From contig JAGKWZ010000001.1 of assembly GCA_021151605.1 (NCBI GenBank), positions 1 through 64,000 on the forward strand: a DNA stretch of 64,000 nucleotides. Reading direction: 5' to 3'. Made by a program: the position numbers and the translations under genes. Positions 1 through 7,679 of this stretch are shown in pieces (positions within the stretch are counted from its first letter, which is position 1; every line of letters starts with the position of its first letter). Source of the DNA: Verrucomicrobiaceae bacterium. Its GTDB lineage: Bacteria; Verrucomicrobiota; Verrucomicrobiia; Verrucomicrobiales; Verrucomicrobiaceae. The notes below the pieces were generated by a model. It made no database searches. It was not told the origin of the DNA and was given only the letters and a program-made list of their open reading frames with translations.

Positions 1-103
1 ACTCGTCTCCCCCTAAAGGGGGTGGGACGAGTTTCCCGAGTTCGCGCGCGGCGCTTTTCTTTCTCGTCCCGCGCACGAGTTTCCCGAGTTTCCCGAGTTC
101 GCG
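1..103. repeat. Hairpins and short direct repeats at the left edge
   Basis: Positions 1-32 form an inverted repeat: ACTCGTC (1-7) pairs with GACGAGT (26-32), and inside it CCCCC (9-13) pairs with GGGGG (18-22) around TAAA. The 9-mer TTTCCCGAG then occurs at 32-40, 80-88 and 89-97, each series ending in TTCGCG, and a second CTCGT/ACGAG pair flanks the second series (63-79). No ORF here is convincing. It lies just downstream of the accessory operon, so it may be a transcription end or an intergenic repeat family; the window edge hides the rest. Confidence 0.55.
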
Positions 104-105
104 TT

Positions 106-495
106 TCAGCGCCGTTTAGGTGGCTTGCGGCGCTTGGCACATACCTTCAGCGGCACCTGCTCCATGATCGAACCGGCCTCCTCACGCCGAGCCGTGTAGG
201 CGGCGACGATCTCGGGCAGGCCGCGCAGCAGTTGACCACCCCGGCCCTCGCTGCGCACGATGGTCAGCAGGCCGTCCGCCTCAGCCTGCTCGTACATGCC
301 CTTGTAGAGGTCACGGTGCCAGCCCAGTTTTAGGAACGCCGCCTTCACCTGGTCGCCGGAAAGCAGCGCCTCGCGCGGCTGCTTTTTGAAGCTGGTGGGA
401 AAGAGCTTGAGGAACTCCTCCATCGTGGGCTTGTGGTGCCCGAAGCGTGCCTCGGTGGGCTTTTCTTGGGCGGCCGCAAGCTCGCTTTGGGACAC
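106..495 (-). CDS. Small basic protein, last gene of the accessory replication module
   Basis: A 129-residue protein of unknown function. The GTG start directly follows the TAG stop of the ATPase gene, so the two are probably translated together. The middle part (about residues 40-95, around SGDQVKAAFLKLGWHRDLY) looks like a compact alpha-helical, possibly winged-helix, fold with a Gly/Arg turn (SEGRGGQLLRG). The C-terminus is strongly basic (AKRRKPPKRR). A winged-helix tail encoded next to a RepA-like ATPase would fit DNA binding at an origin, but that is inference. No signal peptide or membrane segment is seen. Confidence 0.6.
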   Translation of the reverse strand: MSQSELAAAQEKPTEARFGHHKPTMEEFLKLFPTSFKKQPREALLSGDQVKAAFLKLGWHRDLYKGMYEQAEADGLLTIVRSEGRGGQLLRGLPEIVAAYTARREEAGSIMEQVPLKVCAKRRKPPKRR

Positions 496-1278
496 CTAGC
501 GCCAGTATTGGCGGGTGTGACCGTGACCGATGACCTTGCTGTAGGTGCGCTCACCTTCCTCATCCTCCCATTTGAGGCGGCTACCGCGCTTACCCGCCTG
601 AAGCTCGAAGATGTCATGGCTGCCCGTGGTGCGCAGGGCGAGCACCGCACGCGGCCAGTTGGCCCATTCCGCGCTGCCGCTGCCGAGATAGGCAAACTCA
701 CTGCCGTTCCATTTGGGTTTCTCCGCACCACTGGGCGGCTTGTTGGTGTGATGCAAAATGATCACGGCGCATTGATGGCGGTGGACGATGGGGTTGATGC
801 CGTTGCGCAGGAACGCGCCCACGTCTTTTTGCGAGTTGGTTTCGCCGCCGAGGTAGGCCAGCGCCGGGTCGATCCATAGCAGGTCGGGCTTGTGCAGGGC
901 CACCAACGGCTCAACCACCTCGTCGCAAAACTCCACCGCTTTGCGCATGTCCTCGGTAGCCACCAGCAGGTTTGCGCAGGCAGCAACCCGCTCCTCTGGC
1001 GAGAAGGCCAGGCCATCGAGCACGCCATCACGCATTTCGGCGAGGTCGCCGTGATCATTCTCGCTTTGGATGAGCAGAGACTTGAGCGGACGCGCCGGAT
1101 GGATGCCGAAGAACTCCCGCCCGATGCCCCAGCACAGCGAGGCCTGCATCTGCAGGGTCGATTTCCCCACACCTGCGGGGCCGACCAGCAGCATGCCACC
1201 ACCACGGCACAGATAGCGGTGCTTGAGGAGTTCATTGGGATCATTGAGAACGGGCGTTTGTAACAGCCCAATACCCAC
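496..1278 (-). CDS. RecA-fold (RepA/AAA_25-like) ATPase of a mobile replication module, N-terminus uncertain
   Basis: A soluble P-loop ATPase of about 260 residues. Walker A is GPAGVGKST near residue 38, a Walker B-like stretch is DLLWIDPALAYLGG near residue 133, and IILHHTNK follows near residue 175. This order is typical of RepA-type hexameric helicases and AAA_25 proteins of plasmids, phages and integrative elements. The only start in the open frame is GTG at 1278, with a weak GAGG two bases upstream. The same frame continues upstream to an ATG at 1404 that overlaps the primase stop, but TGA at 1342-1344 interrupts it. The gene may therefore be N-terminally broken, recoded, or truly start at the GTG. 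Its likely role is loading or unwinding DNA together with the primase encoded just upstream. Confidence 0.75.
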   Translation of the reverse strand: MGIGLLQTPVLNDPNELLKHRYLCRGGGMLLVGPAGVGKSTLQMQASLCWGIGREFFGIHPARPLKSLLIQSENDHGDLAEMRDGVLDGLAFSPEERVAACANLLVATEDMRKAVEFCDEVVEPLVALHKPDLLWIDPALAYLGGETNSQKDVGAFLRNGINPIVHRHQCAVIILHHTNKPPSGAEKPKWNGSEFAYLGSGSAEWANWPRAVLALRTTGSHDIFELQAGKRGSRLKWEDEEGERTYSKVIGHGHTRQYWR

Positions 1279-1341
1279 CGCCTCGGGTGGCGGCAGCTTC
1301 GGCTTTTCCTCATCCGCGCCGGAGGCAGGGGAGGTTGCTGA

Positions 1342-1404
1342 TCACGCAGGCTTGCCGGCCACCTCCGGGATGTCGTTCAACTCGGCCCACTGGGTTTGGT
1401 TCAT
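1342..1404 (-). other. 20-codon leader ORF in frame with the ATPase, ended by TGA
   Basis: The ATG at 1404-1402 overlaps the primase stop in the ATGA arrangement also used at the HTH/primase junction. It reads MNQTQWAELNDIPEVAGKPA and then TGA at 1344-1342. The frame stays open after that stop through 21 more codons to the GTG at 1278 and on into the ATPase. This looks like the original N-terminus of the ATPase cut off by a nonsense change, although a real leader peptide or a sequencing error is possible. Confidence 0.55.
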
Positions 1405-2381
1405 GGCAGGTTATTGGGGTTGAAGTAGAACACGGACTGACGCACTCCGAAGGCACTGGGCCTGCGGCGCAACCCATCGGGCATGCGCACGAACTGGCAG
1501 CGGGTCCAGGTGGCAGGATCAGCGCCCAGCATCACGGCATAGCGTATGAAGCGGAGTTGCAGCGCCTCGCTGCTCCCCTGGCAGGCAAACCAGCCGTGCA
1601 AAGACTTGCCACCGCTATGCACCACCATCACCAGCGGTGCCAAGCGTGCCAGATGCCAGTGCACGGCGGCGTGCGTGTCGACCGTGCCGTGGTCGGACTC
1701 AATGACCAGGTAGCGACGGGGGCCGGTGTTATCCAGACAACGCACCGAGGTGCCTTTGCCGCTTTTCTTGCTCCCATCCTCGGCGGTCATGGGCGATGGG
1801 ACGATGAACTGCTGAACCGCAAGTTGGCCCCGCCATTCCTCACGGGTGCCTGTGCCAAAGTCCCGGTTGATGTGCTTGCCGCAGCACAGAAGTGGATTGC
1901 CGGGAAACAATGCGTCAATGAGTTCTTCATTTTGCGGTTCCTCCCAGTCCGGGCGTAGCGGTGATGCTTCCCAGAGATCCGCCAAACCGGCCACATCACT
2001 GGCAGCGACCACGGCTTCGATCTGCTCATCATTGCGCTGTGGCCATGACGAGAAAGAAGGGCTCGCAGTTTCGACGGACACCGGACGAGAGATGGGCTGC
2101 CGATCGCGACCCGATTCAAGTTTCCCGCGCGGCTGCCAGGCACAGGCCTGTGAATTGGCAATCGCTGAGTGGATTTCGGATTCAGGCACCTTGCGTCCAC
2201 AGCCTGCGGACGCTTGGGCAAGCAGGTCGGCCATCCGACCTTTGTCCTCGAAAAACGGATGCAGCACCCGCGCCATACGGAAGAGCCACAGATGGACGCC
2301 ACCTCCAGTAGCGGGGCAAGCGCTGAGCATCTCGTGTGCAAAGCGGGGCAAGTGGATGCCGTCGTGGATGCGGAATCTCAT
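1401..2381 (-). CDS. RepB/AEP-type primase-like replication protein
   Basis: A protein of 326 residues. The C-terminal half has the signature order of archaeo-eukaryotic primase (RepB-like) domains: an acidic strand YLVIESDHG near residue 226, then VMVVHSGGKSLHGWF near residue 253 supplying the conserved S-x-H, then RCQFVRMPDGLRR near residue 297. The N-terminal 100 residues resemble the helical part of plasmid and phage primases (FFEDKGRMADLLAQA). Such proteins prime replication of plasmids and integrated elements. The ATG overlaps the stop of the HTH gene by 4 bases, and its own stop overlaps the leader ATG of the ATPase. The assignment to the superfamily rests on motif order, not on an alignment. 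Confidence 0.7.
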   Translation of the reverse strand: MRFRIHDGIHLPRFAHEMLSACPATGGGVHLWLFRMARVLHPFFEDKGRMADLLAQASAGCGRKVPESEIHSAIANSQACAWQPRGKLESGRDRQPISRPVSVETASPSFSSWPQRNDEQIEAVVAASDVAGLADLWEASPLRPDWEEPQNEELIDALFPGNPLLCCGKHINRDFGTGTREEWRGQLAVQQFIVPSPMTAEDGSKKSGKGTSVRCLDNTGPRRYLVIESDHGTVDTHAAVHWHLARLAPLVMVVHSGGKSLHGWFACQGSSEALQLRFIRYAVMLGADPATWTRCQFVRMPDGLRRRPSAFGVRQSVFYFNPNNLP

Positions 2382-2593
2382 GGCCGCCCCTCCTTGGCTT
2401 GAGCGTCTGCCAACGCTTCGATATAGGTGCGCAGAGACATGCTCGAGATCAGCCGCGTGCCACGAACTTGCTGCGGGCTTCGCAAAGCCGCCGAGCGAAT
2501 GGTGCCGGCATGAATGAGTTGATACAGCTTGGGCTTGGAAATCCCAAACAAGCGCTTCGCTTCACTGACGCGCAACCATTCGGGTGCGCTCAT
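2378..2593 (-). CDS. Small helix-turn-helix (excisionase/MerR-like) DNA-binding protein
   Basis: I chose the ATG at 2593 because AGGAAG lies at good spacing upstream; earlier in-frame starts add a Cys-rich stretch unlike a protein start. The 71-residue product begins with a classic HTH_17-type helix pair (WLRVSEAKRLFGISKPKLYQ), followed by a basic stretch with RGTRLIS and a final helix. Proteins of this kind act as excisionases or as regulators of integrated elements. It is first in a run of coupled genes with the primase and ATPase, which suggests it regulates or directs that module. No integrase is visible in the window. Confidence 0.75.
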   Translation of the reverse strand: MSAPEWLRVSEAKRLFGISKPKLYQLIHAGTIRSAALRSPQQVRGTRLISSMSLRTYIEALADAQAKEGRP

Positions 2594-2805
2594 CTTGACC
2601 ACTTCCTGTGGTCTGTTCTGGCATGAGTTTTGGTTCATGCGCACAACATACCAAACCGGCCCCGTGCAAGATCTGGCGGCACATTTGCAAGAAGGCACTG
2701 CGGTTATGCCAGACTCATGCAGAAATAAGACCTGCCGTTGTCAGAGCGCGTCCGTAAGTTGCCAGATCAACACCCCACGGCGGACAGTTTTGCCGCCAGA
2801 CCGAG

Positions 2806-3516
2806 TCAAGATCTTTTCCTGACTTTGTTGCGCTTTGCTGCCTTTATTGACTTTGTGGCATCATCCTGAGACAGCTTATAGAACCTGGCAAAACGCGGAC
2901 AGAAGGGTGCGAGACATTTCGCCAATTGCCAAAACTCGACCTCATCAGCCACATCGCTATCTTCTGCCATGGCGGCCTGTTCAGCCGTAACTGTCGACAG
3001 CCCCAGCGCGGCACGACTCGAGTTTAACATCCTGAGTCTGAAATCAGTTCGGCGTTTGCGGCTGTATTCGCCACTGACATGCCGCACCGCCTCGTCGAGG
3101 GGAATCGGATATGAACGCGGAGGCCGGATTATCGCCGAGCCCGGAAAATCTTTGTCTGCTTTGCGGATGACACTGGCAGCCTCAACCTCACGACCGTAAA
3201 TGTCGTGCACCAACTCCATGTCTGCACATGCCAGCGGCGTAAGTGCATGGCGCGCCCGCCAGGTTTGCTTGAGCAATAGCACAGCACCCGCAACATCAGG
3301 TTCCTTGAGTCCTTTGAGCTGAGCGAGTTGGATGGCCACTCCTGCAAGTTCGACCGCACTCACCCAGGACTTATCCATGGCCTCAAGTTTCGTCGCCTCC
3401 GGCGTGTCTTGTTGATAGGGGCCCAGAAGAGTGCGCATACCCCGACTCTTTGAGCCAAGAGCGCAGATGTTCAAGACTTGTTCTGCCGCAAGTTTTATCG
3501 CAGGTCTGCAGTTCAT
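2806..3516 (-). CDS. Hypothetical protein of the accessory module
   Basis: A 236-residue protein that I do not recognise. I take the ATG at 3516; a TTG three codons upstream is possible. It appears alpha-helical and soluble, with an Ala/Leu-rich middle (VELAGVAIQLAQLKGLKEPDVAG), a central part with YGREVEAASVIRKADKDFPG, and a very basic C-terminus (SIKAAKRNKVRKRS). It lies upstream of the HTH/primase/ATPase genes on the same strand and is separated from them by about 210 bases, so it may be a separate transcript of the same element. A DNA-binding or element-specific role is possible but unsupported. Confidence 0.6.
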   Translation of the reverse strand: MNCRPAIKLAAEQVLNICALGSKSRGMRTLLGPYQQDTPEATKLEAMDKSWVSAVELAGVAIQLAQLKGLKEPDVAGAVLLLKQTWRARHALTPLACADMELVHDIYGREVEAASVIRKADKDFPGSAIIRPPRSYPIPLDEAVRHVSGEYSRKRRTDFRLRMLNSSRAALGLSTVTAEQAAMAEDSDVADEVEFWQLAKCLAPFCPRFARFYKLSQDDATKSIKAAKRNKVRKRS

Positions 3517-3546
3517 GTGAATCAATGCTTAGGAGGCACCTGCCTG

Positions 3547-3564
3547 CATGACAAAACATGACAA
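3547..3564. promoter_or_regulatory. Possible operator: CATGACAA repeated at 10-bp spacing
   Basis: CATGACAA occurs at 3547-3554 and again at 3557-3564, which puts both copies on the same face of the helix. The pair lies about 30 bases upstream of the hypothetical gene that starts at 3516 on the minus strand, read there as TTGTCATG twice. A binding site for the HTH protein of the element is a reasonable guess; nothing in the sequence proves it. Confidence 0.35.
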
Positions 3565-3665
3565 CTGAAGGTCAGAACCTTGCGAAATGATTCATTGGCA
3601 CCCGCGATTACCCTTGAAGGAACGCCCGGAAATACGAAGGTTCTCACATGGACGAAACACCCACC

Positions 3666-4169
3666 CAAGCCCAACGGGCTTGCGGAATTGAGCCCAGGGT
3701 TGGAACAACCCTGGGAACCATGAACCCAACGAATCCCGACCGAGGGGCCAATCCCAACGGGATTGCGTCCGTCGGCCTTGGCCCCACCGATGGACGCAAC
3801 CCCGTCGGGGTTGGCCCTTGACCAGGGGTGACTCATTGCTGGCTACCCAGGGTTCTGCGAACCCTGGGCTGGAAGACGCAAGATCGTTGGTCTTGAAGAA
3901 TAGAGCTGTCATCCGTTTCCTGCCCATCCAATCGACAGCGGCTCACCAAGCCCAACTGCCTTGTGATCACCCGTGCCCGAGATGTGCTGGAGATCATCGA
4001 ACCCCAACGGGGTTTCGTCTCTGCGGGTCGTGTGCGATGAGCGGCCTGTTCAAAGGTTCGGAACCCCGTTGGGGTTCGGCATCCGTGGTCGGTGGTTCAT
4101 CGGCCATTTCCAGGGTAGTCCCGCACGCGGGACAACCCTTGGTTGTGTTTCGAAAGCCCCTTGGGCTTT
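3666..4169. repeat. Array of short hairpins with covarying stems and a CCC-AAC-GGG core
   Basis: Hairpins with 6-7 bp stems and 3-base loops lie at 3666-3682, 3749-3765, 3797-3813, 4000-4014, 4061-4077 and 4153-4169. The stems differ but stay paired (CAAGCCC/GGGCTTG, CAATCCC/GGGATTG, CAACCCC/GGGGTTG, GAACCCC/GGGGTTC, AAAGCCC/GGGCTTT), always around CCC-NNN-GGG with loop AAC, GTT, GTC or CTT. Two longer hairpins with 9-bp stems CCCAGGGTT/AACCCTGGG lie at 3693-3715 and 3846-3868, and a nested one (GTCCCGC/GCGGGAC inside AGGGT/ACCCT) lies at about 4112-4139. ORFs across this region on both strands read as Asn-Pro-x-Gly peptides created by the repeats and are not genes. Confidence 0.8.
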
Positions 4170-4184
4170 GGGGGCTCTCATGCA

Positions 4185-6365
4185 TCAGCCATGCTTCTGG
4201 ATCACGCGGATGAAGTCGGGCAGGTAGGTCTGAGCCTTTTTATCGCCGACACCTCGGATCTTTAATCCTTCCTCGATGCTTTTGGGTTTCAGGCGCGTGA
4301 GGAACTCCAGGGTTTGATTGCTGAAGATGACATAGGCGGGCACGCCTTCGGCCATGGCCACGACATTGCGGTGGCGTTTGAGCTTCTCGAAAAGGGCGTC
4401 ATCAAAGCCCAGCTCGCGGGTGGAGACTTCGGCTTCGGTGAGCTTCACGCCGGGCTTCGTGGGCTGGCTGGCGGTGGGTGCGGTGCTGGGCCACATCATG
4501 CGGATGTTGGAGCCTTTGCGCATGATGTCGGCTCCTTTGGGCGTGAGAGTGACGAGCGGATACTCGCCGGTGCTGGTCTCGATGAGGCCCTGCTTTTCCA
4601 TTTCGGCAAAGAGCGGGTGCAGGGCACTGGTGCCGACGCTTTTCAGCAGGCCGTAGGTGCTGAGTTGATCAAGCCCGGCTTCGACGATTTCCTTGGATTT
4701 GCTGCCGACGAGCATCTGGATGATGCGGCCTTTGCCAAAGCGCGGCTCCCAGGTGCCGTCGGCCTGCTTTGTGGACATGCGGGCGATGCCGCTGAGCACT
4801 TGGCGCAGCACGGTGACTTCATCAGCGGTGCCTTCACGGGCGGTCTGGACGCCGTTCCGGCGGCAGATGTCGCAGGTGCCGCAGGGCTGGCTTTCATGCT
4901 CGCCGAAGTAGGCCAGGATCTGCTGCTGGCGGCAGCGCTGCTCGTCGTAGCAGAGGTCGATCATCGCCTTCAGCTTGGAGCGGTCGCGGCGGTCTTTTTT
5001 ACGCAGGGCGTTGGCGTCGATCTTCAGATGTCGGGTGAGGACATCGGGCTGGAGCAGTCGTGTACCACGCACGCGTTTGCCAGGGATGTCGAAGCGCTCG
5101 ATGTAGCCTGCGCGCGCCAGATGTCCGAGCGATGAGCTGACGGCCATGCTGTTCTTTAATCCGGCGTAGTCGGTGAGGTCTTCGATGGTGGCTTCGACTT
5201 CGTGCTGGGAATTCGCTTTGTTCAGCAGGGCCTGATAGATGCTCTGGATGACGTCGATTGTGGGGTTCGCGCCATCGAGGAAGAACTCCTGCGTCTTGGT
5301 ATCGGCGAAGTTGAAGAAGAGCTCGCACCACGAGGGCTCGCCATCGCGGCCGGCGCGGCCGGCTTCCTGGTAGTAGGCCTCGATGCTGCCGGGCACGTCG
5401 TAGTGCACGACGAAGCGGACATCGCTGCGGTCGATGCCCATGCCGAAGGCGTTCGTGGCCACGGCGATGTCGCGCTCGCGGTTGATGAACTGGTTTTGCC
5501 GCGACTCGCGCTCTTTGTCATCGAGTCCGCCGTGATACTCCACGGCCTTGATGTTCATCTCGGCGAGAGCCTCGCCCACTTCATCGACCCGCTTGCGTGT
5601 GGAGCAGTAGATGATGCCTTTTTTGTGCTCGCGGATGATTTGTTTCAGCCGCGCATACTTGTCATCGTGCTTCTTGGTGTGCGTGACATTCAGGCTGAGG
5701 TTCGGTCGCTGGAATCCACGGATGGTGACAAAGGGATCACGCAGCGTGAGCACTTTTAATATGTCCGCACGCACCTCGGGCGTGGCCGTGGCGGTGAGGG
5801 CGACGACCTGGGGTCTGCCGAGTTCTTCGAGTGCCTCGCCGAGGCGGAAGTAGTCGGGCCGAAAATCATGCCCCCACTGCGATAGGCAGTGCGCCTCATC
5901 CACGGCGAAGAGCGCGATCTCGACCTGCCGCATGGTGTTCGTGAACATGCGGCTGCGGAAGCGCTCCGGGGCGACATAGACGAGCTTGTATTCACCACGT
6001 CGCAGCGCCGCGATGCGCTCCTGCTGCTCGCCGAGGCTGAGGGTGCTGTTGATCAGCGTGGCGGGAATGCCACGCCGCTCCAGCGCATCCACCTGATCCT
6101 TCATCAAAGCGATGAGCGGGCTAATGACGATGGTCACGCCCTCCATCACGAGCGCTGGAAGCTGATAGCAGAGCGACTTCCCGCCGCCGGTCGGCATGAT
6201 GACGAGGGTGTCGCGCCCGCCGAGGATGTTGGCCATCACCTCCTCCTGCCCATCCAGGAACTCGCGAAAGCCGAAGTACTTCCGCAGCGCTTCACGGGCA
6301 TCGTGAATCGGTGTGGAGTCGGCGGAGAGGATGTCGGGTTCGGGTTCCAAGGGCGGGCACTTCAT
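4185..6365 (-). CDS. recQ: ATP-dependent DNA helicase RecQ
   Basis: A 3'-5' DNA helicase of superfamily 2 that works in recombination repair and restart of stalled forks. The ATG at 6365 is preferred over an in-frame TTG eight codons upstream. From the ATG, Walker A (MPTGGGKS) is near residue 58, DEAH near 156, and helicase motif VI (HYDVPGSIEAYYQEAGRAGRD) near 325. A RecQ zinc-binding region follows with CYDEQRCRQQQILAYFGE and CGTCDIC, then an RQC winged-helix part, and an HRDC domain closes the protein (LKRHRNVVAMAEGVPAYVIF to the C-terminus). At 726 residues it is somewhat longer than E. coli RecQ (about 610), with the excess in the linker before HRDC. It is divergently oriented from the DUF3108 gene. 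Confidence 0.95.
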   Translation of the reverse strand: MKCPPLEPEPDILSADSTPIHDAREALRKYFGFREFLDGQEEVMANILGGRDTLVIMPTGGGKSLCYQLPALVMEGVTIVISPLIALMKDQVDALERRGIPATLINSTLSLGEQQERIAALRRGEYKLVYVAPERFRSRMFTNTMRQVEIALFAVDEAHCLSQWGHDFRPDYFRLGEALEELGRPQVVALTATATPEVRADILKVLTLRDPFVTIRGFQRPNLSLNVTHTKKHDDKYARLKQIIREHKKGIIYCSTRKRVDEVGEALAEMNIKAVEYHGGLDDKERESRQNQFINRERDIAVATNAFGMGIDRSDVRFVVHYDVPGSIEAYYQEAGRAGRDGEPSWCELFFNFADTKTQEFFLDGANPTIDVIQSIYQALLNKANSQHEVEATIEDLTDYAGLKNSMAVSSSLGHLARAGYIERFDIPGKRVRGTRLLQPDVLTRHLKIDANALRKKDRRDRSKLKAMIDLCYDEQRCRQQQILAYFGEHESQPCGTCDICRRNGVQTAREGTADEVTVLRQVLSGIARMSTKQADGTWEPRFGKGRIIQMLVGSKSKEIVEAGLDQLSTYGLLKSVGTSALHPLFAEMEKQGLIETSTGEYPLVTLTPKGADIMRKGSNIRMMWPSTAPTASQPTKPGVKLTEAEVSTRELGFDDALFEKLKRHRNVVAMAEGVPAYVIFSNQTLEFLTRLKPKSIEEGLKIRGVGDKKAQTYLPDFIRVIQKHG

Positions 6366-6461
6366 GCGGAGGAAGCGGCGCAGATGCAAGCAGGCTTCTC
6401 AATCACGCCCCGCGTATCATTGAACCCATGCCAGCGCCGCGCGTCTGTGCTACGCCCTCTC

Positions 6462-7313
6462 ATGAAACTTATCCTGCTACTGCTCTCGATGCCTGCATTG
6501 CTCCTGGCGCAGGCAAAAACGCCTGCGACGCCGACATGGACGAGTTCGCTGACCAAGACTGCTCCGGGCTCCTTTCCGCCGTTGACGCCCTGCCGTGTCG
6601 TCTTTGACCTGAGCTGGAATAATCTGCTCTCCGCAGGCTCGGCGAAGGTGGTGATGCAGGAGGCGGGTGGTTATCAGGTGGCACGAGCAGAGGCTGGCAC
6701 CTCGGGCTTCGCGAGGTCGCTATGGAGCTATGACTGCGTAATGACCTCGGTCATGGAGCGCGGACCGCTGCGGGCTGTTTTTCTGAATCACTCGGAGACG
6801 GACGCGAGTGAGACCATCGCCTACAAGGTCGGCTTTTCATCGCTGAAAGTGCTGACGGAAACGCTGCTCACCCCGAAAGGCGGCGCGTCGAAAAAGAGCA
6901 CTTCCATCTGCCCCTTTAGTCCTGTGGATGATCTGCAATCCGCCATCCTCTACGTGCGCAGTCAGGCCCTGAAGCAGGGTGACTCGATCACGCGCGTGGT
7001 ACAGCCCTTTGACCGACCGTATCTCACCACCTTCACTGTCGTAGGTCGTGAAAATCGCAAGGTGGAAGGCACGACGTATCCCACGATCAAACTCGACGTG
7101 AAGATCCGCAAACTCGACCGCAAGACACTGGCGCTCGGCAGCTTCAAAAAAGTGAAGACCGCCACCATCTGGGTCAGCGATGATGCATGGCGTCTGCCCA
7201 TCGAGATGCACGCCGACATCTTCGTCGGCTTCATCTCAGCGACGATGACGAGGCGTGAGACACTGAATGGCAAGGCTGGGCAGGGGGTTTTGCCAGCGGG
7301 GATGAGTTTTTAG
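6462..7313 (+). CDS. DUF3108 family secreted protein
   Basis: A 283-residue protein. The ATG at 6462 opens a clear signal peptide (MKLILLLLSMPALLLAQA). The rest matches the pattern of DUF3108 proteins: an early FDLSWNNLLSAGSAKVVM, a central SPVDDLQSAILYVRSQ, and a late strand WVSDDAWRLPIEMHADIFVG. The family is periplasmic or surface-associated in Gram-negatives; some members are thought to hold a beta-barrel or lipocalin-like fold, but no function is established. It is divergent from recQ across about 95 bases and seems to be transcribed alone. The long ORF reading into it from 5889 is the antisense shadow of recQ. Confidence 0.8.
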   Translation: MKLILLLLSMPALLLAQAKTPATPTWTSSLTKTAPGSFPPLTPCRVVFDLSWNNLLSAGSAKVVMQEAGGYQVARAEAGTSGFARSLWSYDCVMTSVMERGPLRAVFLNHSETDASETIAYKVGFSSLKVLTETLLTPKGGASKKSTSICPFSPVDDLQSAILYVRSQALKQGDSITRVVQPFDRPYLTTFTVVGRENRKVEGTTYPTIKLDVKIRKLDRKTLALGSFKKVKTATIWVSDDAWRLPIEMHADIFVGFISATMTRRETLNGKAGQGVLPAGMSF

Positions 7314-7381
7314 TTTTCGCTTCGCAGCCTTACCCGCAACCCATTCGGCACCTCATAGTCCGAACTCTTGGGTAGCTTCAT
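7310..7381 (-). pseudogene. 23-codon fragment downstream of the sulfatase remnant
   Basis: On the minus strand an ATG at 7381 reads MKLPKSSDYEVPNGLRVRLR plus three residues and stops with TAA, overlapping the end of the DUF3108 gene. With KLPKSS and NGLRVRLR it reads like the tail of a larger protein, but I do not recognise the family. It lies 18 bases beyond the stop of the sulfatase fragment, so both may be left over from one deletion. Confidence 0.3.
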
Positions 7382-7398
7382 CCGTAACAGTGCTTAAA

Positions 7399-7590
7399 CT
7401 AGAACTGCGTGAACCTTGTGCCCTCCCGCGCGAGGCGGTCAATGTTCGGAATCTTCGCATACGGATGCCCGTAGCAGGCCGGATCACCCCAGCCGTAGTC
7501 GTCCTCTAGGATGAAGATGATGTCTGGCCTCGATGCCGCATTCAGCGAGCTAACATGCCAAAGCGAGAGAAGGCAGAGCAGGCGATTCAT
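7399..7590 (-). pseudogene. N-terminal remnant of a secreted sulfatase
   Basis: The ATG at 7590 opens a signal peptide (MNRLLCLLSLWHVSSLNAAS) followed by the standard beginning of a type I sulfatase (RPDIIFILEDDYGWGDPACY, then the IPNIDRLAREGTRF motif). The frame ends with TAG at 7399-7401 after only 63 residues, whereas sulfatases of this class have 450-600. The Cys/Ser-x-Pro-x-Arg site that forms formylglycine is absent. It is therefore a truncated gene and cannot be a working sulfatase. Verrucomicrobia often carry many sulfatases for sulfated glycans, and this is one lost copy. Confidence 0.85.
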
Positions 7591-7679
7591 GAAAAGGCTG
7601 AACGTGGGGATGGCGTGCGGCTTTCGATGGTCCGCTTCCATGCTTGCTTAGCGGTGAAGCCTCCGAAAGTTGCGCCTAC

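Noticed and set aside
2777..2796. Terminator after the gene at 2806-3516 (GGCGG/CCGCC)
   Set aside because: Five base pairs with a long loop and no T run on either strand.
3666..4169. CRISPR array
   Set aside because: Repeats are short palindromes of varying stem sequence with irregular spacing and no unique spacers or cas genes.
3522..4227. Several 80-130-codon frames over the hairpin array (both strands)
   Set aside because: Their peptides are built from the hairpin repeats (NPNGV, NPVGV, GLWGL) and have no starts in a sensible context.
5889..6461. Upstream extension of the DUF3108 gene to 5889
   Set aside because: That part is antisense to recQ; the signal peptide begins at 6462.
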